DNA of 64,000 nt from Cercis canadensis (Eukaryota > Streptophyta > Magnoliopsida > Fabales > Fabaceae). The notes below the pieces were generated by a model that made no database searches, was not told the origin of the DNA, and worked only from the letters and a program-made list of their open reading frames with translations. This document shows, piece by piece, positions 1-13,441 of the stretch (position 1 is its first letter; the number at the start of each line of letters is the position of its first letter). The stretch lies in NCBI GenBank assembly GCA_003255065.1, contig QAOA01000712.1, positions 266,392 to 330,391 of the forward strand. Reading direction: 5' to 3'. Made by a program: the position numbers and the translations under genes.

Positions 1-1760
1 ATAGTGACTCAACAGGAAACTGTCCCGTCCCATATGTAGTGAACCATAAGAAAAATGTTTGAGTAGGATATAGGGGTGAGCCGAAACAAGGTCCCAGGCC
101 AGATATAGTGACTCACCAAGAAACTGTCCAACCCCAGAAACAGTGAACCGCAAGAAAAATATCCGAGTCAGATACAGGGAAGAACAGAAACAAGGTCCCG
201 AGCCAGATATAGTAATTCACCAGGAAACTGTCCCAAACCAGAAACAGTGAACCACAAGAAAAATATCCGAATCAGATACAGGGACGAACCGAAATAGGGT
301 CTCGGGCAAGATATATTGACTCACCAGGATACAGTCCCTTCTCAAATACAATAAACTACTACAAAAATATTCGAGTCAGATACAGGGTTGAGCCGAACAG
401 GATTTCGGGCCAGATATAGTGACTCACAAGGAAACAATCCCGTCCCAGATGCAGTGAACCACAAGAAAAATATCCGACTCAGATTCAGGGATGAATCGAA
501 ACAAGGTCCCGAGCCAGATATAGTGATTTAACAAGAAACTGTCCCATCCCAAAAAATGTGAACCACAAGAAAAATATTCGAGTCAGATAAATGGACGAAC
601 TGAAACAGGGTCTCGGGCCAGATATAGTGACTCACCAAGAAACAGTCCGATCCTAGAGACAGTGAACCACAAGAAAAATAATAGAGTCAGATACAGGGAT
701 GAACTAAAACAGAGTCCCGAACTAGATATAGTGACTCACTAGTAAACAGTCCCGTCCAAGATACAGTGCAGCAAAAGAAAATTATCTGGGTTAAATACAG
801 GGATAAACCGAAATATGGTCCTAGGCCAGATATAGTGACTCAATAGGAAACAGTCCCGTCCTAGATATAGTGGATCACAAGAAAATTATAAGAGTAAGAT
901 ACAGGAATGAACCGAAATAGGTTCCCGGGCCAGATATAGTGACTCAACAAGAAACTGTCCCTTCCCTTATACAGTAAAACATAAGAAAAATATCCAAGTC
1001 AGATACAAGGAAGAACAGAAACAAGGTCTCAGGTTATATATAGTGACCCACCAGGAAACTGTCCCCTCCCAGATGTAGTGAACCATAAGAAAAATGTCTG
1101 AGTAGGATACAGGGATGAGCCGAAACAAGGTCCCAGGCCAGATATAGTGACTCACCAAGAAACTATCCCACCCTAGAAATAGTGAACCACAAGAAAAATA
1201 TCTGAGTTAGATACAGGGAAGAACAAAAACAAGGTCCCGAGCCAGATATAGTGATTCACCAGGAAACTGTCCCGTCCCAGAAACAGTGAACCACAAGAAA
1301 AATATCCGAATCAGATACAGGGACGAACCGAAACAGGGTCTCGGGCAAGATATAGTGACTCACCAGGATACAGTCCCTTCTCAAATGCAATAAACTACAA
1401 CAAAAATATCCGAGTCAGATACAGGGTTGAGCCAAACAGGATTCCGGGCCAGATATAATGACTCACAAGGAAACAATCCCGTCCCAGATATAGTGAACCA
1501 CAAGAAAAATATTCGAGTTAGATTCAGGGATGAATCGAAACAAGTTCCCGAGTCAGATATAGTGATTCAACAGGAAACTGTCCCATCCCAGAAACAGTGA
1601 ACCACAAGAAAAATATCCGAGTCAGATAAACGGACGAACTGAAACAGGGTCTCGGGCCAAATATAGTGACTCACCAGGAAACAATCCGGTCCCAGATACA
1701 ATGAACCACAAGAAAAATATTAGAGTCAGATACATGGATGAACCAAAACAGGGTCCCGGT
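1..1760. repeat. 104-bp satellite array, block 1
   Basis: Tandem repeat with a period of 104 bp, measured directly: the motif AGATATAGTGA (and variants) recurs at 101, 205 and 309. Each unit divides into three related subunits of about 35, 34 and 35 bp, each beginning AGATAYAG and ending in a TCCCG- or CCGAGTC-like stretch. The 104-bp unit is therefore a trimer of an older ~35-bp repeat. About 17 units lie here. They diverge by scattered substitutions, many of them C/T or G/A. The block is cut at 1760 by an LTR insertion and the same array resumes at 3189. No coding role is apparent. Confidence 0.93.
1756..1760. repeat. Left TSD (CCGGT) of solo LTR A1
   Basis: The five bases CCGGT just left of the LTR are repeated at 3189-3193 just right of it. 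Both copies sit in satellite sequence, marking the insertion point. Confidence 0.9.
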
Positions 1761-3188
1761 TGATGAACACACTTTTTATACAATAGTTATTCCTCATACT
1801 TAGTCTTTTAAACCTCTTTTGGGCTGAATTGCATAGACTTAGACCTCATTTCATGACTTAGGATCCATTTATGCTTAATTGCAATTTCCAGCAATACTGG
1901 GCATTATATGCTGTCTCTGTGTTTCAGGCATATCTTGAGTTCTGGATGTCCAAAAATTCCGAGTCATACCTTGTTGGAAAGCTGAGAGAATTGTCTACAA
2001 CTTTCTTTCAGGGCTCCAAAGCTAATTCGGACGTTCAGAAGGTCATATGCAGCCTGGAAGCCAGAGAAGACATGCTGTCGCAGGATCCTGACCTACATGC
2101 AGTATTTGGGTCATAACTTGAGTTGTAGATGTCATACTGACCTGAAACTGGTACCATTGGAAAGCTAACAGACAGAGCTTCAATTGATATGAAGACCGGT
2201 TCACCATATTTTATGTGGAAGATGGTCTTATTTGCTGTGAAAGTTAGCTGACGGTTCCAGACACCTTCTGCCACTTAAAATGGGCCTAACTTCCTCATGA
2301 CAAGTCCAAATGGGCCCAAACCAAAGCCCAATTGAAGCTAAGGCCCATGGGAACAAGTGTGCCCTAAGGGCAATTTAGGTGTGCATGTAAAATTGGAGGT
2401 CTATATCAGAAGAAGGAGGCAGCCGAAATTGATAACCACCTCATTAGATATTTTAGACAGATTTTTGTGCTTTCCTTAGTTCTTAAGTTTTCTTTAAATA
2501 TTTTGTAAGAACTTCAGCTCCTCTTGTTCATGGAGGGCTAATCCAACATATCAATCCAGGTTTTGCTATTCTGATTATTGGTTTTGAGATTATGAGTTGT
2601 TGTTCTTCCTTTTAGTTGTTAATCAAAGTTCTTTCAATCCTTTGAAATATTCTGTTTGAATTGCTTAATTCGAATTGGATCTTCATGTGTGATTGCTTAA
2701 TTGCATGTGATAAAAGAGGATTGTATGGTTGATTAATGTTTCTGAGCTTTTGGATGGATTAATCACCTTGGCTGGATCATGGACTTAGGTAAAACTAGAC
2801 TTGAATGTTTGCTTAATTCATTTAGTCTTAGTTGAATCCGAATTCTGGTTGCTTAACCAGTGGAATCCATAGAACATTGAGAGGCTTCTTGATATGTTTT
2901 AAAGGCCAAGAACATGGTTAATAATTGAATGGATCATTAGAAATCAAGGATGAACTTAAATCAGAATTAGTAAAGACTTGGATTGGTTGTTTTCCTTTAG
3001 GTTACCACTGATAATTAATTTTCGTTAATCACTTAAACCAAACTCAACCCCCTCTGTTTACATGCTTTTCAATATGATTCATCACATAGAATAATCCTTA
3101 GGTTCGACTTAGGGCTGTCCTATGCTGCAAAAAGCTAGGTAACCGACCTTAAAAATTAAGTAATTTGAGGAGCCTCGGCAGCTCATCA
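1761..3188 (+). mobile_element. Solo LTR, family A, copy 1 (Athila/Tat-like Ty3/gypsy)
   Basis: A 1428-bp block that starts TGATGAACAC and ends GCAGCTCATCA, so its ends are inverted TGATGA/TCATCA. It is flanked by the 5-bp duplication CCGGT and there is satellite on both sides. No internal region is present, so this is a solo LTR, normally the product of recombination between the two LTRs of a full element. The family is assigned from copy 3 at 9846, which is followed by a tRNA-Asp-type primer site typical of Athila/Tat elements. Confidence 0.9.
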
Positions 3189-3451
3189 CCGGTCCAGATA
3201 TAATGACTCACTAGTAAACAGTCCCGTCCAAGATACAGTGAACCACAAGAAAATTATCCGGGTCAAATACAAGGATGAACTGAAATAGGGTCCTAGGCCA
3301 GATATAGTGACTCACTAGGAAACAGTCCCATCCTAGATACAGTGGATCACAAGAAAATTATCAGAGTAAGATACAGGGATGAACCGAAACAAGGTCCCGG
3401 GCCAGATGTAGTGACTCACCAGGAAACTGTCCCGTACCAGATACAGTGAAC
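3189..3451. repeat. 104-bp satellite array, block 2
   Basis: About 2.5 units of the same 104-bp satellite between two solo LTRs. It begins with the CCGGT duplication of the first LTR and ends with TGAAC, the target of the second. Confidence 0.9.
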
Positions 3452-5245
3452 TGATGAACACACTTTTTATACAGTAGTTATCCCTCATATTTAGTCTTTT
3501 AAACCTCTTTTGAGCTTAATTGAGTAGGCTTGTGCCTCATTTCATGACTTTGGATCCATTTATGCCTAATTGCTTTTTTCAGCAATACTGAGCATTTTAT
3601 ACTGTCTCTGTGTTTCTTGCATATCTTTAGTTCTGTATGTCTAAAAATTTCGAGTCATACCTTGTAGGAAATCTGAGAGAGTTATCTACAACTTTCATTC
3701 AGGGCTCCAAAGCCAATTCGGATGTCCAGGAGGTCATATGCAGCCTAGAATCCAGAGAAGAGATGCTGTCACAGGCTCCTGACACGCATGCTGTGTTTGG
3801 ACCATAACTTGAGATTTAGGTGTCGTATGGACTTGAAACTGGTCCCATTGGAAAGCTAACAGACAGAGCTTCAATTGTTATGTAGACCGGTTCACCAGAT
3901 TTTATATTGTAGATGGTCTTATTTGCTGTCAAAGTTGGCTGATGGTTCCAGAAACCTGTTGGCACTTAAATGGGCCTAACTTCCTCATGACATGTCCAAA
4001 TGAGCCCAAACCAAAGCCTAATGAAAGCTAAGTCCCATGGGAATAAGTGTGCCCTAAGGGTAATTTGGGTGTGCATGTATTTTTGGAGGTCTATATGTTC
4101 AGAAAGGGGCATCCGAAATTCATATTAGACACTTAGGATATTTTAGACAGCTTTTGAAGTTTTCTTAGTCTTTAAGTTTTTTCTCTAGATATTTTGTAAG
4201 AACTTGGCTTCTCTTGTTCATGGAGGGCTAAATCATCAAATCAATCCAGGTTTTGACTGTTCTGATTATTGATTATGAGATTATGCTTTGTTGTTATTCA
4301 TTTAGTTGTTAATCAAGTTCTTTCAATCCTCTAAAATATTCTGTTTGAATTGTTTAAATTCGGATTTGGATTATTCATGTGTTGATTGCTTAATTGCATG
4401 TGATAAAAGAGGATTGTATGCTTAATTAATGGTTCTAAGCTTTTGGACGGATTAATTACCCTTGGCTGGATTCTGGACTTGAATGTTTGCTTAATTCATT
4501 TAGTCTTAGTTTATCCGAATTCTGGTTGCTTAACCAGTAGATATCCATAAAGGACTGAGAGCCTTTTTGATGTTTTCTAAGGCCAAGAACAATGTTAATA
4601 ATTGAATGAATCATTGGAAATCAAGGATGGATTAAAATCAAAATCAGTTGGACTTGGATTGGTTGTTTTCCCTAAAGTTTACCACTTATAATTAATTTAT
4701 GTTAATCACTAAAACAAACAAAACCCCCCNTGCTTAAATTCGGATTTGGATTATTCATGTGTTGATTGCTTAATTGCATGTGATAAAAGAGGATTGTATG
4801 GTTAATTAATGGTTCTAAGCTTTTGGACGGATTAATTACCTTTGGCTGGATTCTGGACTTGAATGTTTGCTTAATTCATTTAGTCTTAGTTTATCCGAAT
4901 TCTGGTTGCCTAACCAGTAGATATCCATAAAGGACTGAGAGGCTTTTTGATGTTTTCTAAGGCCAAGAACAATGTTAATAATTGAATGAATCATTGGAAA
5001 TCAAGGATGGATTAAAATCAGAATCAGTTGGACTTGGATTGGTTGTTTTCCCTAAAGTTTACCACTTATAATTAATTTATGTTAATCACTAAAACAAACA
5101 AAACCCCCCTGTTTATATGTTTCTTAATATGATTCACTACTCCGAATAATCCTTTGGTTCGACTTAGGGCTGCCTTATGCTACAAGTAGCTTAGGTAAAC
5201 CGACCTTAAACTTTAACTAATTTGAGGAGCCTCGGCAGCTCATCA
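3452..5245 (+). mobile_element. Solo LTR, family A, copy 2
   Basis: Begins TGATGAACAC and ends GCAGCTCATCA, like copy 1. Flanks are TGAAC (3447-3451) and TAAAC (5246-5250), a 5-bp TSD with one difference. The apparent length of 1794 bp is inflated by a single-N join at 4730: the ~380 bp before it are repeated after it. Without that repeat the LTR would be about 1.41 kb, matching copies 1 and 3. Confidence 0.88.
4350..5109. repeat. Duplicated flanks around N at 4730 (assembly join)
   Basis: A single N at 4730 separates two nearly identical ~380-bp segments (about 4350-4729 and 4731-5109). This is what an assembler leaves when overlapping contig ends are placed side by side without merging. 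I infer an artefact, not a biological duplication. Confidence 0.8.
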
Positions 5246-8200
5246 TAAACCACAAGAAAAATATTTGAGTTAAATACAGGATGAACCGAAACAGGGTCCC
5301 AGGCTAGATATAGTGACTCACGAGGAAACTATCCCGTCCCAGATAAAGTGAACCACAAGAAAAATATCCGGGTTAGATACAGGAATGAACCAAAATAGGT
5401 TCCCGGGCCAGATATAGTGACTCAACAGGAAACTGTCCCTTCCCTTATACAGTAAACCACAAGAAAAATATTCGACTAAGATACAGGGATGAACCGAAAC
5501 AGGGTCTTAGGTCAAATGTAGTGACTGACCAAGAAACAGTTTCGTACTAGATAAAGTGAACCACAAGAAAAATATCCGAGTTAAATACAGGATGAATCGA
5601 AACAGGGTCCCAGATCAGATTTAGTGATTCACCAGGATATTGTCCCGTCCCAGAAACAGTGAACCACAAGAAAAATATCCGAGTCAGATAAAAGGACGAA
5701 CAGAAATAAGGTCTCGGGCCAGATATAGTGACAAAACCGGAAACAGTCCCGTCTCAGATACAGTAAACCACAAGTAAAATATCTGAGTCAGATAAACGGA
5801 CAAACCGAAAGAGGGTCTCGGGCCAGATATAGTGACTCACCAGGAAACAGTCTGGTCCCAGATATAATGAACCACAAGAAAAATATTAGAGTCAGATACA
5901 GGGATGAACAGAAACAGGATCCTGTGCCTAGTATAGTGACTCATTAGTAAACAGTCCCGTCCCAGATACAATGAACCACAACAAAAATATCCGACTCAGA
6001 TATAGGGATGAACCGAAAAAGGGTCCCGGTCCAAATATAATGACTCACCAGGAAACAGTCCCGTCCCAGATACAGTGAACCACAAAAAAATATCCGTGTC
6101 AGACACAGGGTTGAAACGAAACAGTGTTCCAAGCCAAATATAGTGACTCACCAGGAAATCGTCCCGTCTCGGATATAGTGAACCACAAGAAAAATATCTG
6201 ATTCAGATACAGAGAAGAACCGAAACAGGGTCCCGGGCCAAATATAGTGACTCAACAGGAAACAGTCCCGTCCCAGACACAATGACCCACAAGAAAAATT
6301 TCTAAGTCAGATACAGGGATGAACCGAAACAAGGTGCCGGGTAAAATATAATGACTCACCAAGAAACAGTCTCGTCCCAGATACAGTGAGCCACAAGAAA
6401 AATATCCGAGTCAGATATAGGGATGAGCAGAAACAAGGTCCCAGGCCAGATATAGTGAGTCACCAGGAAATAGTCCTATCCCAGATACAGTGAACCACAA
6501 GAAAAATATCAGTGTCAGATACAGGGATGAACCGAAACAGGGTCCCGGGCCATATATAGCGACTCACCAAGAAACTGTCCCATCTTAGATATAGTGAACC
6601 GAAAGAAAAATTTCTGAGTCAGATACAGGAATGAACCGAAACAGAGTTTCAGGTCAGATATAGTGACTCACCAGGAAACAGTCCCGTCCCAGATACAATG
6701 AACCACAAGAAAAATTTCTGAGTCAGATACAGGGATGAACCGAAATAGTGTCCTGGGTCAAATATAGCAACTCACCAGGAAACAGTCTCGTCCCAGATAC
6801 AGTGAACCAAAAGAAAAATATCTGAGTTAAATACAGAGATGAACCGAGACAGGATCTTAGGCCAGATATAGTGACTCACCTGGAAACTGTCCCGTCTCAG
6901 ATAGACTGAACCACAAGAAAAATATCCGAGTCAGATACAGAGATGAACTGAAACAGGGTCCTAGGCCAAATATAGTGACTCTCCAGGAAACTGTCTCACC
7001 CTAGATACAGTGAACGACATGAAAAATATCCGAGTCAGATAAAGGGAAGAACCGAAACAAGGTCTCAGGCCAGATATAATGATTCCCCAGGAAAACAGTC
7101 TCGTGCCAGATACAGTGAACCAAAAGAAAAATATCCGAGTCAGATAAAGGGACGAACCGAAACAGGGTCTCGGGCCAGATAAAGTGACACACCAGGAAAC
7201 AGTCCCGTCTCATATACAATGAACTACAAGAAAAATAGCTGAGTCAGATATAGGGAAGAATCGAAACAATGTCCCGGGCCAGATATAGTGACTCACCAAG
7301 AAACTGTCCCGTCCCAGATACAGTAAACCACAAGAAAAATATCCGAGTCAGATACATGGATGAACTGAAACAAGTTCCCTGGCTAGATATATTTATTCAC
7401 CAGGAAATTGTCCCGTCCCTTATACAGTAAACCACAAGAAAAATATCCGAGTCAGATACAGGGATGAATCGAAACAAGGTCCCGATCCAGATATAATGAT
7501 TCACCAAGAAACTGTCCCATCCCAGAAATAGTGAACCACAAGAAAAATATCCGAGTCAGATACAGGGAAGAATAGAAACAGGGTCCCAGGCCAGATATAG
7601 TGACTCACCCAGAAACTGTCTTGTCCCAGATATAGTGAACCACAAGGAAAATGTCTGAGTAGGATACAGGGATGAGCGGAAACAAGGTCCCAAGCCAGAT
7701 ATTGTGACTCACCAGGAAACTGTCCTGTCTCAGATAAAGTGAACCACAATAAAAATATCTCAATCAGATACAGGGATGAACCAAAACAAGGTCCCAAGCT
7801 AGATATAGTGATTCACCAGGAAACTGTCCCAACCCAGAAACAGTGAACCACAAGAAAAATATCCGAGTCAGATAAAGTGACAAACAAAAATAGGGTATCG
7901 GGCAAGATATAGTGACTCAACAGGAAACAGTCCTGTCTCAGATACTATAAACCATAAGAAAAATATCCGAGTTAAATACAGGATGAACTGTAACAGGGTC
8001 CCAGGCCAGATATAGTGACTCACCAGGAAACTGTCCCGTCCCAGATACAGTAAACCACATGAAACATATTCGAGTCAGATAAGTGACGAACCTAAACAGG
8101 GTCTCGGGCCAGATATAGTGAGTCACCAAGAAACAGTCTCATCTCAGATACAATGAACGACAAGAAAAATATCTGAGGCAGATACAAGGATGAACCGAAA

Positions 8201-9845
8201 CAGGGTCCGAGGCCAAATATAGTGACTCACCATGAAACTGTCCCGTCCAAGATAGAGTGAATGACATGAAAAATAACCGAGTCAGATATAGGTAGGAACT
8301 GAAACAGGTTCCTGTGTTAGTTATAGTAACTCAACAGGAAACTGTCCCGTCCCATATACAGTAAACCACAAGAAATATATCCGAGTCAGATACAGGGATG
8401 AACCAAAATAAGGTCCCGAGCTAAATATAGTGATTCACCAGGAAATTGTCCCGTCCTAGAAACAGTGAACTAAAAGAAAAATATCCGAGTCAGATAAAGC
8501 GACGAACAAAAACAAGGTCTTGGGCCAGATATAGTGACTCAAAAAGAAACAGTCCCATCTCAGATACAGTAAACCACAAGAATCGAAACAATGTCTCATG
8601 CCAGATATAGTGACTCACCAGGAAACAGTCCGGTCCCAGATATAGTGAACCACAAGAAAAATATTAGAGTCAGATACAGGGATGAATCGAAACAGGGTCC
8701 CGGGCAAGATGTAGTGACTCACTAGTAAACAGTCTCGTCCCAGATACAGTGAACGACAAGAAAATTATCCGAGTTAAATATATGGATGAATCAAAATAGG
8801 GTCCTAGGCTAGATATAGTGACTTACTAGGAAACAGTCCCGTCCTAGATACAATGGATCATAAGAAAATTATCAGAGTAAGATACAGGAATGAACCAAAA
8901 CAAGGTCTCGGGCCAGATGTAGTGGCTCACCTGGAAACAGTCCCTTCCCAGATACAGTGAACCACATGACAAATATCAGAGTCAGATACAGGTATGAACC
9001 GAAATAGGTTCCCTGGCCAGATATAGTGACTCAACAGGAAATTGTCCCGTCCCTTATACAGTAAACCACAAGAAAAATATCCCTGACAGATACAGGGATG
9101 AACCGAAACAAGGCCCCGAGCCAGATATAGTGATTCACTAGGAAACTGTCCCATCCTAGAAACAATGAACCACAAGAAAAATATCCAAGTCAGATACAAG
9201 GAAGAACTGAAACAGGGTCCCAGGCCATATATAGTGACTCACCAGGAAACAGTCCCGTCCTAGATATAGTGAACCACAAGAAAAATGTCTGAGTCAGATA
9301 CAAGGATGAACCAAAACAGGGTCCCGGGTTAAATATAGAGACTCACCAGGAAACAGTCCTGTCCCAGATACGGTGAACCAAAAGAAAAATATCCGAGTCA
9401 AATATATGGATGAACCGAAACAGGGTCTCAGGCCAGATATAGTGACTCACCATGACACAGTCCCGTCCCAGATATAGTGAACCACAAGAAAATTATCAGA
9501 GTAAGATACAGGGACGAACCGAAGCAGGATCCCAGGCCAGATATAGTGACTCACCAGGAAACAGTCTCATCCCAGATATAGTGAACCATAAGAAAAATAT
9601 CCAACACAGATATAGGGATGAACCAAAAGAGGGTCCCGGTCTTGATATAGTGACTCAACAGGAAACAGTCCCGTCCCAGATACAGTGAACCAGAAGAAAT
9701 ATATCGGAGTCAAATACAGGGAAGAACCGAAACAATGTTCCGGCCCAGATATAGTGACTCAACAAGAAACAATCCGGTCCCAGAGACAGTGAACCACAAG
9801 AAAAATATTAGAGCCAGATACAGGGATGAACCGAAATAGGGTCCT
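5246..9845. repeat. 104-bp satellite array, block 3
   Basis: Roughly 44 further units of the 104-bp trimeric satellite. Together with blocks 1 and 2 the array holds about 64 units (~6.6 kb), and it starts before the window. Units vary by point changes and small deletions (for example a shortened unit near 8580). Open frames of 60-98 codons on the minus strand recur with the repeat. Because 104 is not a multiple of three, the frame shifts between units, so these are not genes. Confidence 0.93.
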
Positions 9846-11259
9846 TGATGAACACACTTTTTATATAGTAGTTATCCCTCATATTTAGTATTTTAAACCT
9901 CTTTTGAGCTTAATTGAGTAGGCTTGTGCCTCATTTCATGACTTTGGATCCAATTGTGCCTAATTGCATTTTCAGCAATACTGAGCCTTTTATGCTGTCT
10001 CTGTGTTTCATGCATATCTTTAGTTCTGGATGTCTAAAAATTTCGAGTCATACCTTGTAGGAAAGCGGAGAGAATTATATACAACTTTCATTCAGGGATC
10101 CAAAGCCAATTCGGAGGTCCAGAAGGTCATATGCAGCCTGGAATCCAGAGAAGACATGTTGTCGCAGGATCCTGACCTACATGCAGTGTTTGGGCCATAA
10201 CTTGAGCTGTAAATGTCATATGAACTTGAAAATGGTTCCATTGGAAAGCTAACAGACATATATTCAATTGTTATGAAGACCAGTTCACCAGATTTTATAT
10301 TGTAGATGGTCGTATTTTCTGTTGAAGTTAGCTGATGGTTCCAGAAACCTGTTGGCACTTAAATGGGCCTAACTTCCTTATGACAAGTCCAAATGAGCCC
10401 AAACCAAAGCCCAATGAAAGCTAAGGCCCATGGGAACAAGTGTGCCCTAAGGGCAATTTGGGTGTGCATGTAATTTTTGAGGTCTATATGTTTAGAAAGG
10501 GGCGGCCAAAATTCATATTAGACACTTAGGATATTTTAGACTACTTTTCAAGTTTTCTTAGTCTTTAAGTTTTCTCTCTAGATATTTTGTAAGAACTTAG
10601 CTTATCTTGTTCATGGAGGGCTAAATCATCAAATCAATCCAGGTTTTGGCTGTTCTAATTATTAATTCTGATATTATGCTTTGTTGTTAATCAAGTTCTT
10701 TCAATCCTCTGAAATATTCTGTTTGAATTGCTTAAATTCGGATTTGGATTATTCATGTGTTGATTGCTTAATTGTATGTGATAAAAGAGGATTGTATGGT
10801 TAATTAATGGTTCTAAGCTTTTGGACAGATTAATTACCCTTGGCTGGATTCTGGACTTAGGTTAAAATGGACTTGAATGTTTGCTTAATTCATTTAGTCT
10901 TAGTTAATCCGAATTCTGGTTGCTTAACCAGTGGACATCCATAGAGGACTGAGAGGCTTCTTGATGTTTTCTAAGGCCAAGAACATGGTTAATAATTGAA
11001 TGGATCATTGGAAATCAAGGATGGATTAAAATCAGAATCTGTTAAGACTTGGATTGGTTGTTTTCCCTAAAGTTTACCACTTACAATTAATTTCTGTTAA
11101 ACACTTAAACAAACAAAACCCCCCTGTTGATATGTTTCTTAATATGATTCACTACTCAGAATAATCCTTAGGTTCGACTTAGGGCTGCCTTATGCTACAA
11201 GTAGCTTAGGTAACCGACCTTAAACTTTTACTAATTTGAGGAGCCTTGGCAGCTCATCA
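9846..11259 (+). mobile_element. LTR, family A, copy 3, followed by primer site
   Basis: A 1414-bp LTR from TGATGAACAC to AGCTCATCA. Unlike copies 1 and 2, it is followed by a primer-binding site and internal sequence, so it is the 5' LTR of an element of which only the beginning remains. It marks the right edge of the satellite; no satellite is seen after it. It is clearly homologous along its length to the solo LTRs at 1761 and 3452. Confidence 0.88.
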
Positions 11260-11264
11260 AATTT

Positions 11265-11282
11265 TGGCGCAGTTGCCGGGGA
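11265..11282 (+). other. Primer-binding site (tRNA-Asp type)
   Basis: TGGCGCAGTTGCCGGGGA lies six bases after the LTR end. It matches the complement of the plant tRNA-Asp 3' end with one difference and is the same kind of site as the perfect copy at 14716-14733. Athila/Tat-type Ty3/gypsy elements use this primer. Confidence 0.85.
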
Positions 11283-11620
11283 TTATTCTAGTTTTGATCA
11301 ATCTTATTAGGAGTGTACTTTACTGCTAACCCTTCATAAACCCCCTTTGTTGTTTTGTCTTGGTAGTTTTTGGTGAAAACGGGTGATTTTAGGCAAATTT
11401 TTCAGAAAATTTAGTATGAATTGTTTAGCCCAAAATGATCTGGGAATTGATCAGTTAAAGGAAAATGTCCTGACAAGTAAAACTCACTACTATAATGCGT
11501 ATCGCATGATTTTAGCCAAATTCCATCGTTTCAGGGATCAAAACAGCATTTTCTCATTTTTAGAGTTATTTTCGCAATTTTCATTATTGTATGGTTCTTT
11601 TTCATAATTTTTGTTATTTC
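11283..11620 (+). mobile_element. Start of internal region of family A element (fossil)
   Basis: About 340 bp of leader-like internal sequence follow the primer site. No gag domain can be recognised. The element is not whole, and its right limit near 11620 is uncertain because no 3' LTR follows. Confidence 0.5.
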
Positions 11621-13072
11621 ATTTAGGGTTTTCCTTTATATATGTGTTTGTAGAACCTCTTGGAGGAGACTTGGATGAAATAAAACAGTTTGAGAATTTT
11701 CTTTCGCCTCTCGGTATTCTTTAGAATCAACGAGTTGTTGAATTTATATTGTTCCATCACGTACGCTGCATCACTTCTCTTGTTGATATGAAAAAGAAAC
11801 TTCTTTTCTTCTCTACCAATTCCCCATCCTCCTTCCTTTATTACAATTTTGAATAGAGCAAAATCTCGTAGCATATGTACTCAATAGTGGAAGTACTAGT
11901 TAGCATATCACTACAGAATATGGTAAAAGTAACAGAGAGAACTTCAGATATTCTTCCTTCCTAAATATAAGAGTTATATGGGAACCAATTGGTTCCTCAT
12001 CAACCCAACATGACATGATGTGGGAATCTTATCATAAACTTTTGTACAAAGTATGAAAATGAAACTTAATTACAAGTCAAACAAAACAGTGAGCATGCTG
12101 CACCTTTAAACTTATTCCTGAGATACAATAGAGACTAAAGTTGCAAGCGACCTTCAATTATCAAGTAGCTTCATATGTTAAAGTAAATAAAATTCATAAG
12201 TAGCACTCAATTTAGCAGTACACTAGGTTAAACCACTAGCATTACCATCACTTATCAGCAGCAGCAGCAACAACAAAGGGTCAAGCTTGCCTGTATAGTT
12301 CTAGGAGGCATAGGAAAATTCAACAAGGAACAATAGCACACATACAATGTGTGTGTGTGTGTATGTGTAGCTATAAAAACTTCTTTATCCTTCTTAGCAA
12401 ATAGGCATGTTTATCCATTCTTAATGGAGCAGCATAACAACCATCAAGCATTAAGTTCACAAGATTCAACAAGAACAGTAAAGAACATACTATATAACAG
12501 GACTAATCTACAAAGGAATGCAATAGGAGATATGCTCAAAAACAAATGACTAAGTTCATCTTAAGCTAACAAAGACAAGCTGGATAAATTTTGCTTTGCT
12601 GCGACACTTGCAATATCTAGGCTTCTATCTAGTCAAATGAGCAATACGGCATGTAGAGATTTGGTCCACTGCAAATTGACACGGGTGATCTCAAATCACA
12701 GTAGCTTGAATTCATGATACTTCCTAATGATTACACAAAGTTGAAGAATCATTCAACAACCAGATTAGCCATGAACTGTCAATGATAGAGAGCATAAAGC
12801 AAAGCCACTAAAAGAAGCAGAGAAACTATGCAGAGAGAGAGAGAGATAGAGAGCAGAAAATGTAAAACTAATCTACTTGAATGAAATGAATTCAACTTAA
12901 TACATTCTGAGTCATAGTGTACCAATATAACATTTTTTGGTCTGCTACCAAAAAAATAAGAGCTACATTCAGTCAAGGTTCATGTAAATTATTTCTCCAC
13001 CAGAAATGCAAATATGAAGGAAAATACATAAAAATAATAAAATAACAAATATCAATAACAAACATAATTCAG
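11620..13072. other. Unassigned AT-rich sequence with short microsatellites
   Basis: No gene recognised. It contains a short GT repeat (about 12347-12361), a GCA/GCAACA-rich patch near 12258 and a GA repeat (about 12833-12853). It lies downstream of the Harbinger Myb-like gene and may be the 3' side of that transposon, but I could not find a matching left terminal inverted repeat. Confidence 0.4.
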
Positions 13073-13441
13073 TCAAGGATTTTGAGCCAATATTTGTGCC
13101 ACTATCCGCCCCTTGACTTCAGGATCCACCACTGACATAAAGAAATCAACCAAATTACTATCCTTACATAATATCATACCAGCTCGAACTCTTTCGTCAG
13201 TAGTTAGACCTTCTATCTTTAGTAACTCTTCAAAGATTGACATTCTCCTTTTACTACCCCCACCTTCATGCTTAAAACAAGCAGTTAGGTCCACAATGTT
13301 CTCACCACTTTTCTCATAAATTGTACCAAATCTATCAATACTTTCAACAACCAATTCAATTAATGCCCCCTCAGACCTATCTTTTTTTTTACCCTTACCA
13401 CTAGTTGTCCCACTTGCTTGTCTTCTAGTCTCTTGTCTAGT

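Noticed and set aside
967-9199. Series of minus-strand open frames (60-98 codons) with a shared YIWPGTLFRFIPVSDSDIF-like text
   Set aside because: They are translations of the 104-bp satellite. The frame changes from unit to unit because 104 is not divisible by three, and there is no gene structure.
1-9845. Regular repeats that might suggest a CRISPR-like array
   Set aside because: There are no unique spacers between fixed repeats; the whole 104-bp unit repeats. The window is plant nuclear DNA.
12349-12549. 66-codon open frame starting in a GT repeat
   Set aside because: It begins in a microsatellite (MCVCVCV) and has no recognisable domain.
11620-13072. Left terminal inverted repeat of the Harbinger element
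   Set aside because: I looked for GGGCATTTGGTAC or a near match and found none; the left end may be lost, so only the right end is reported.
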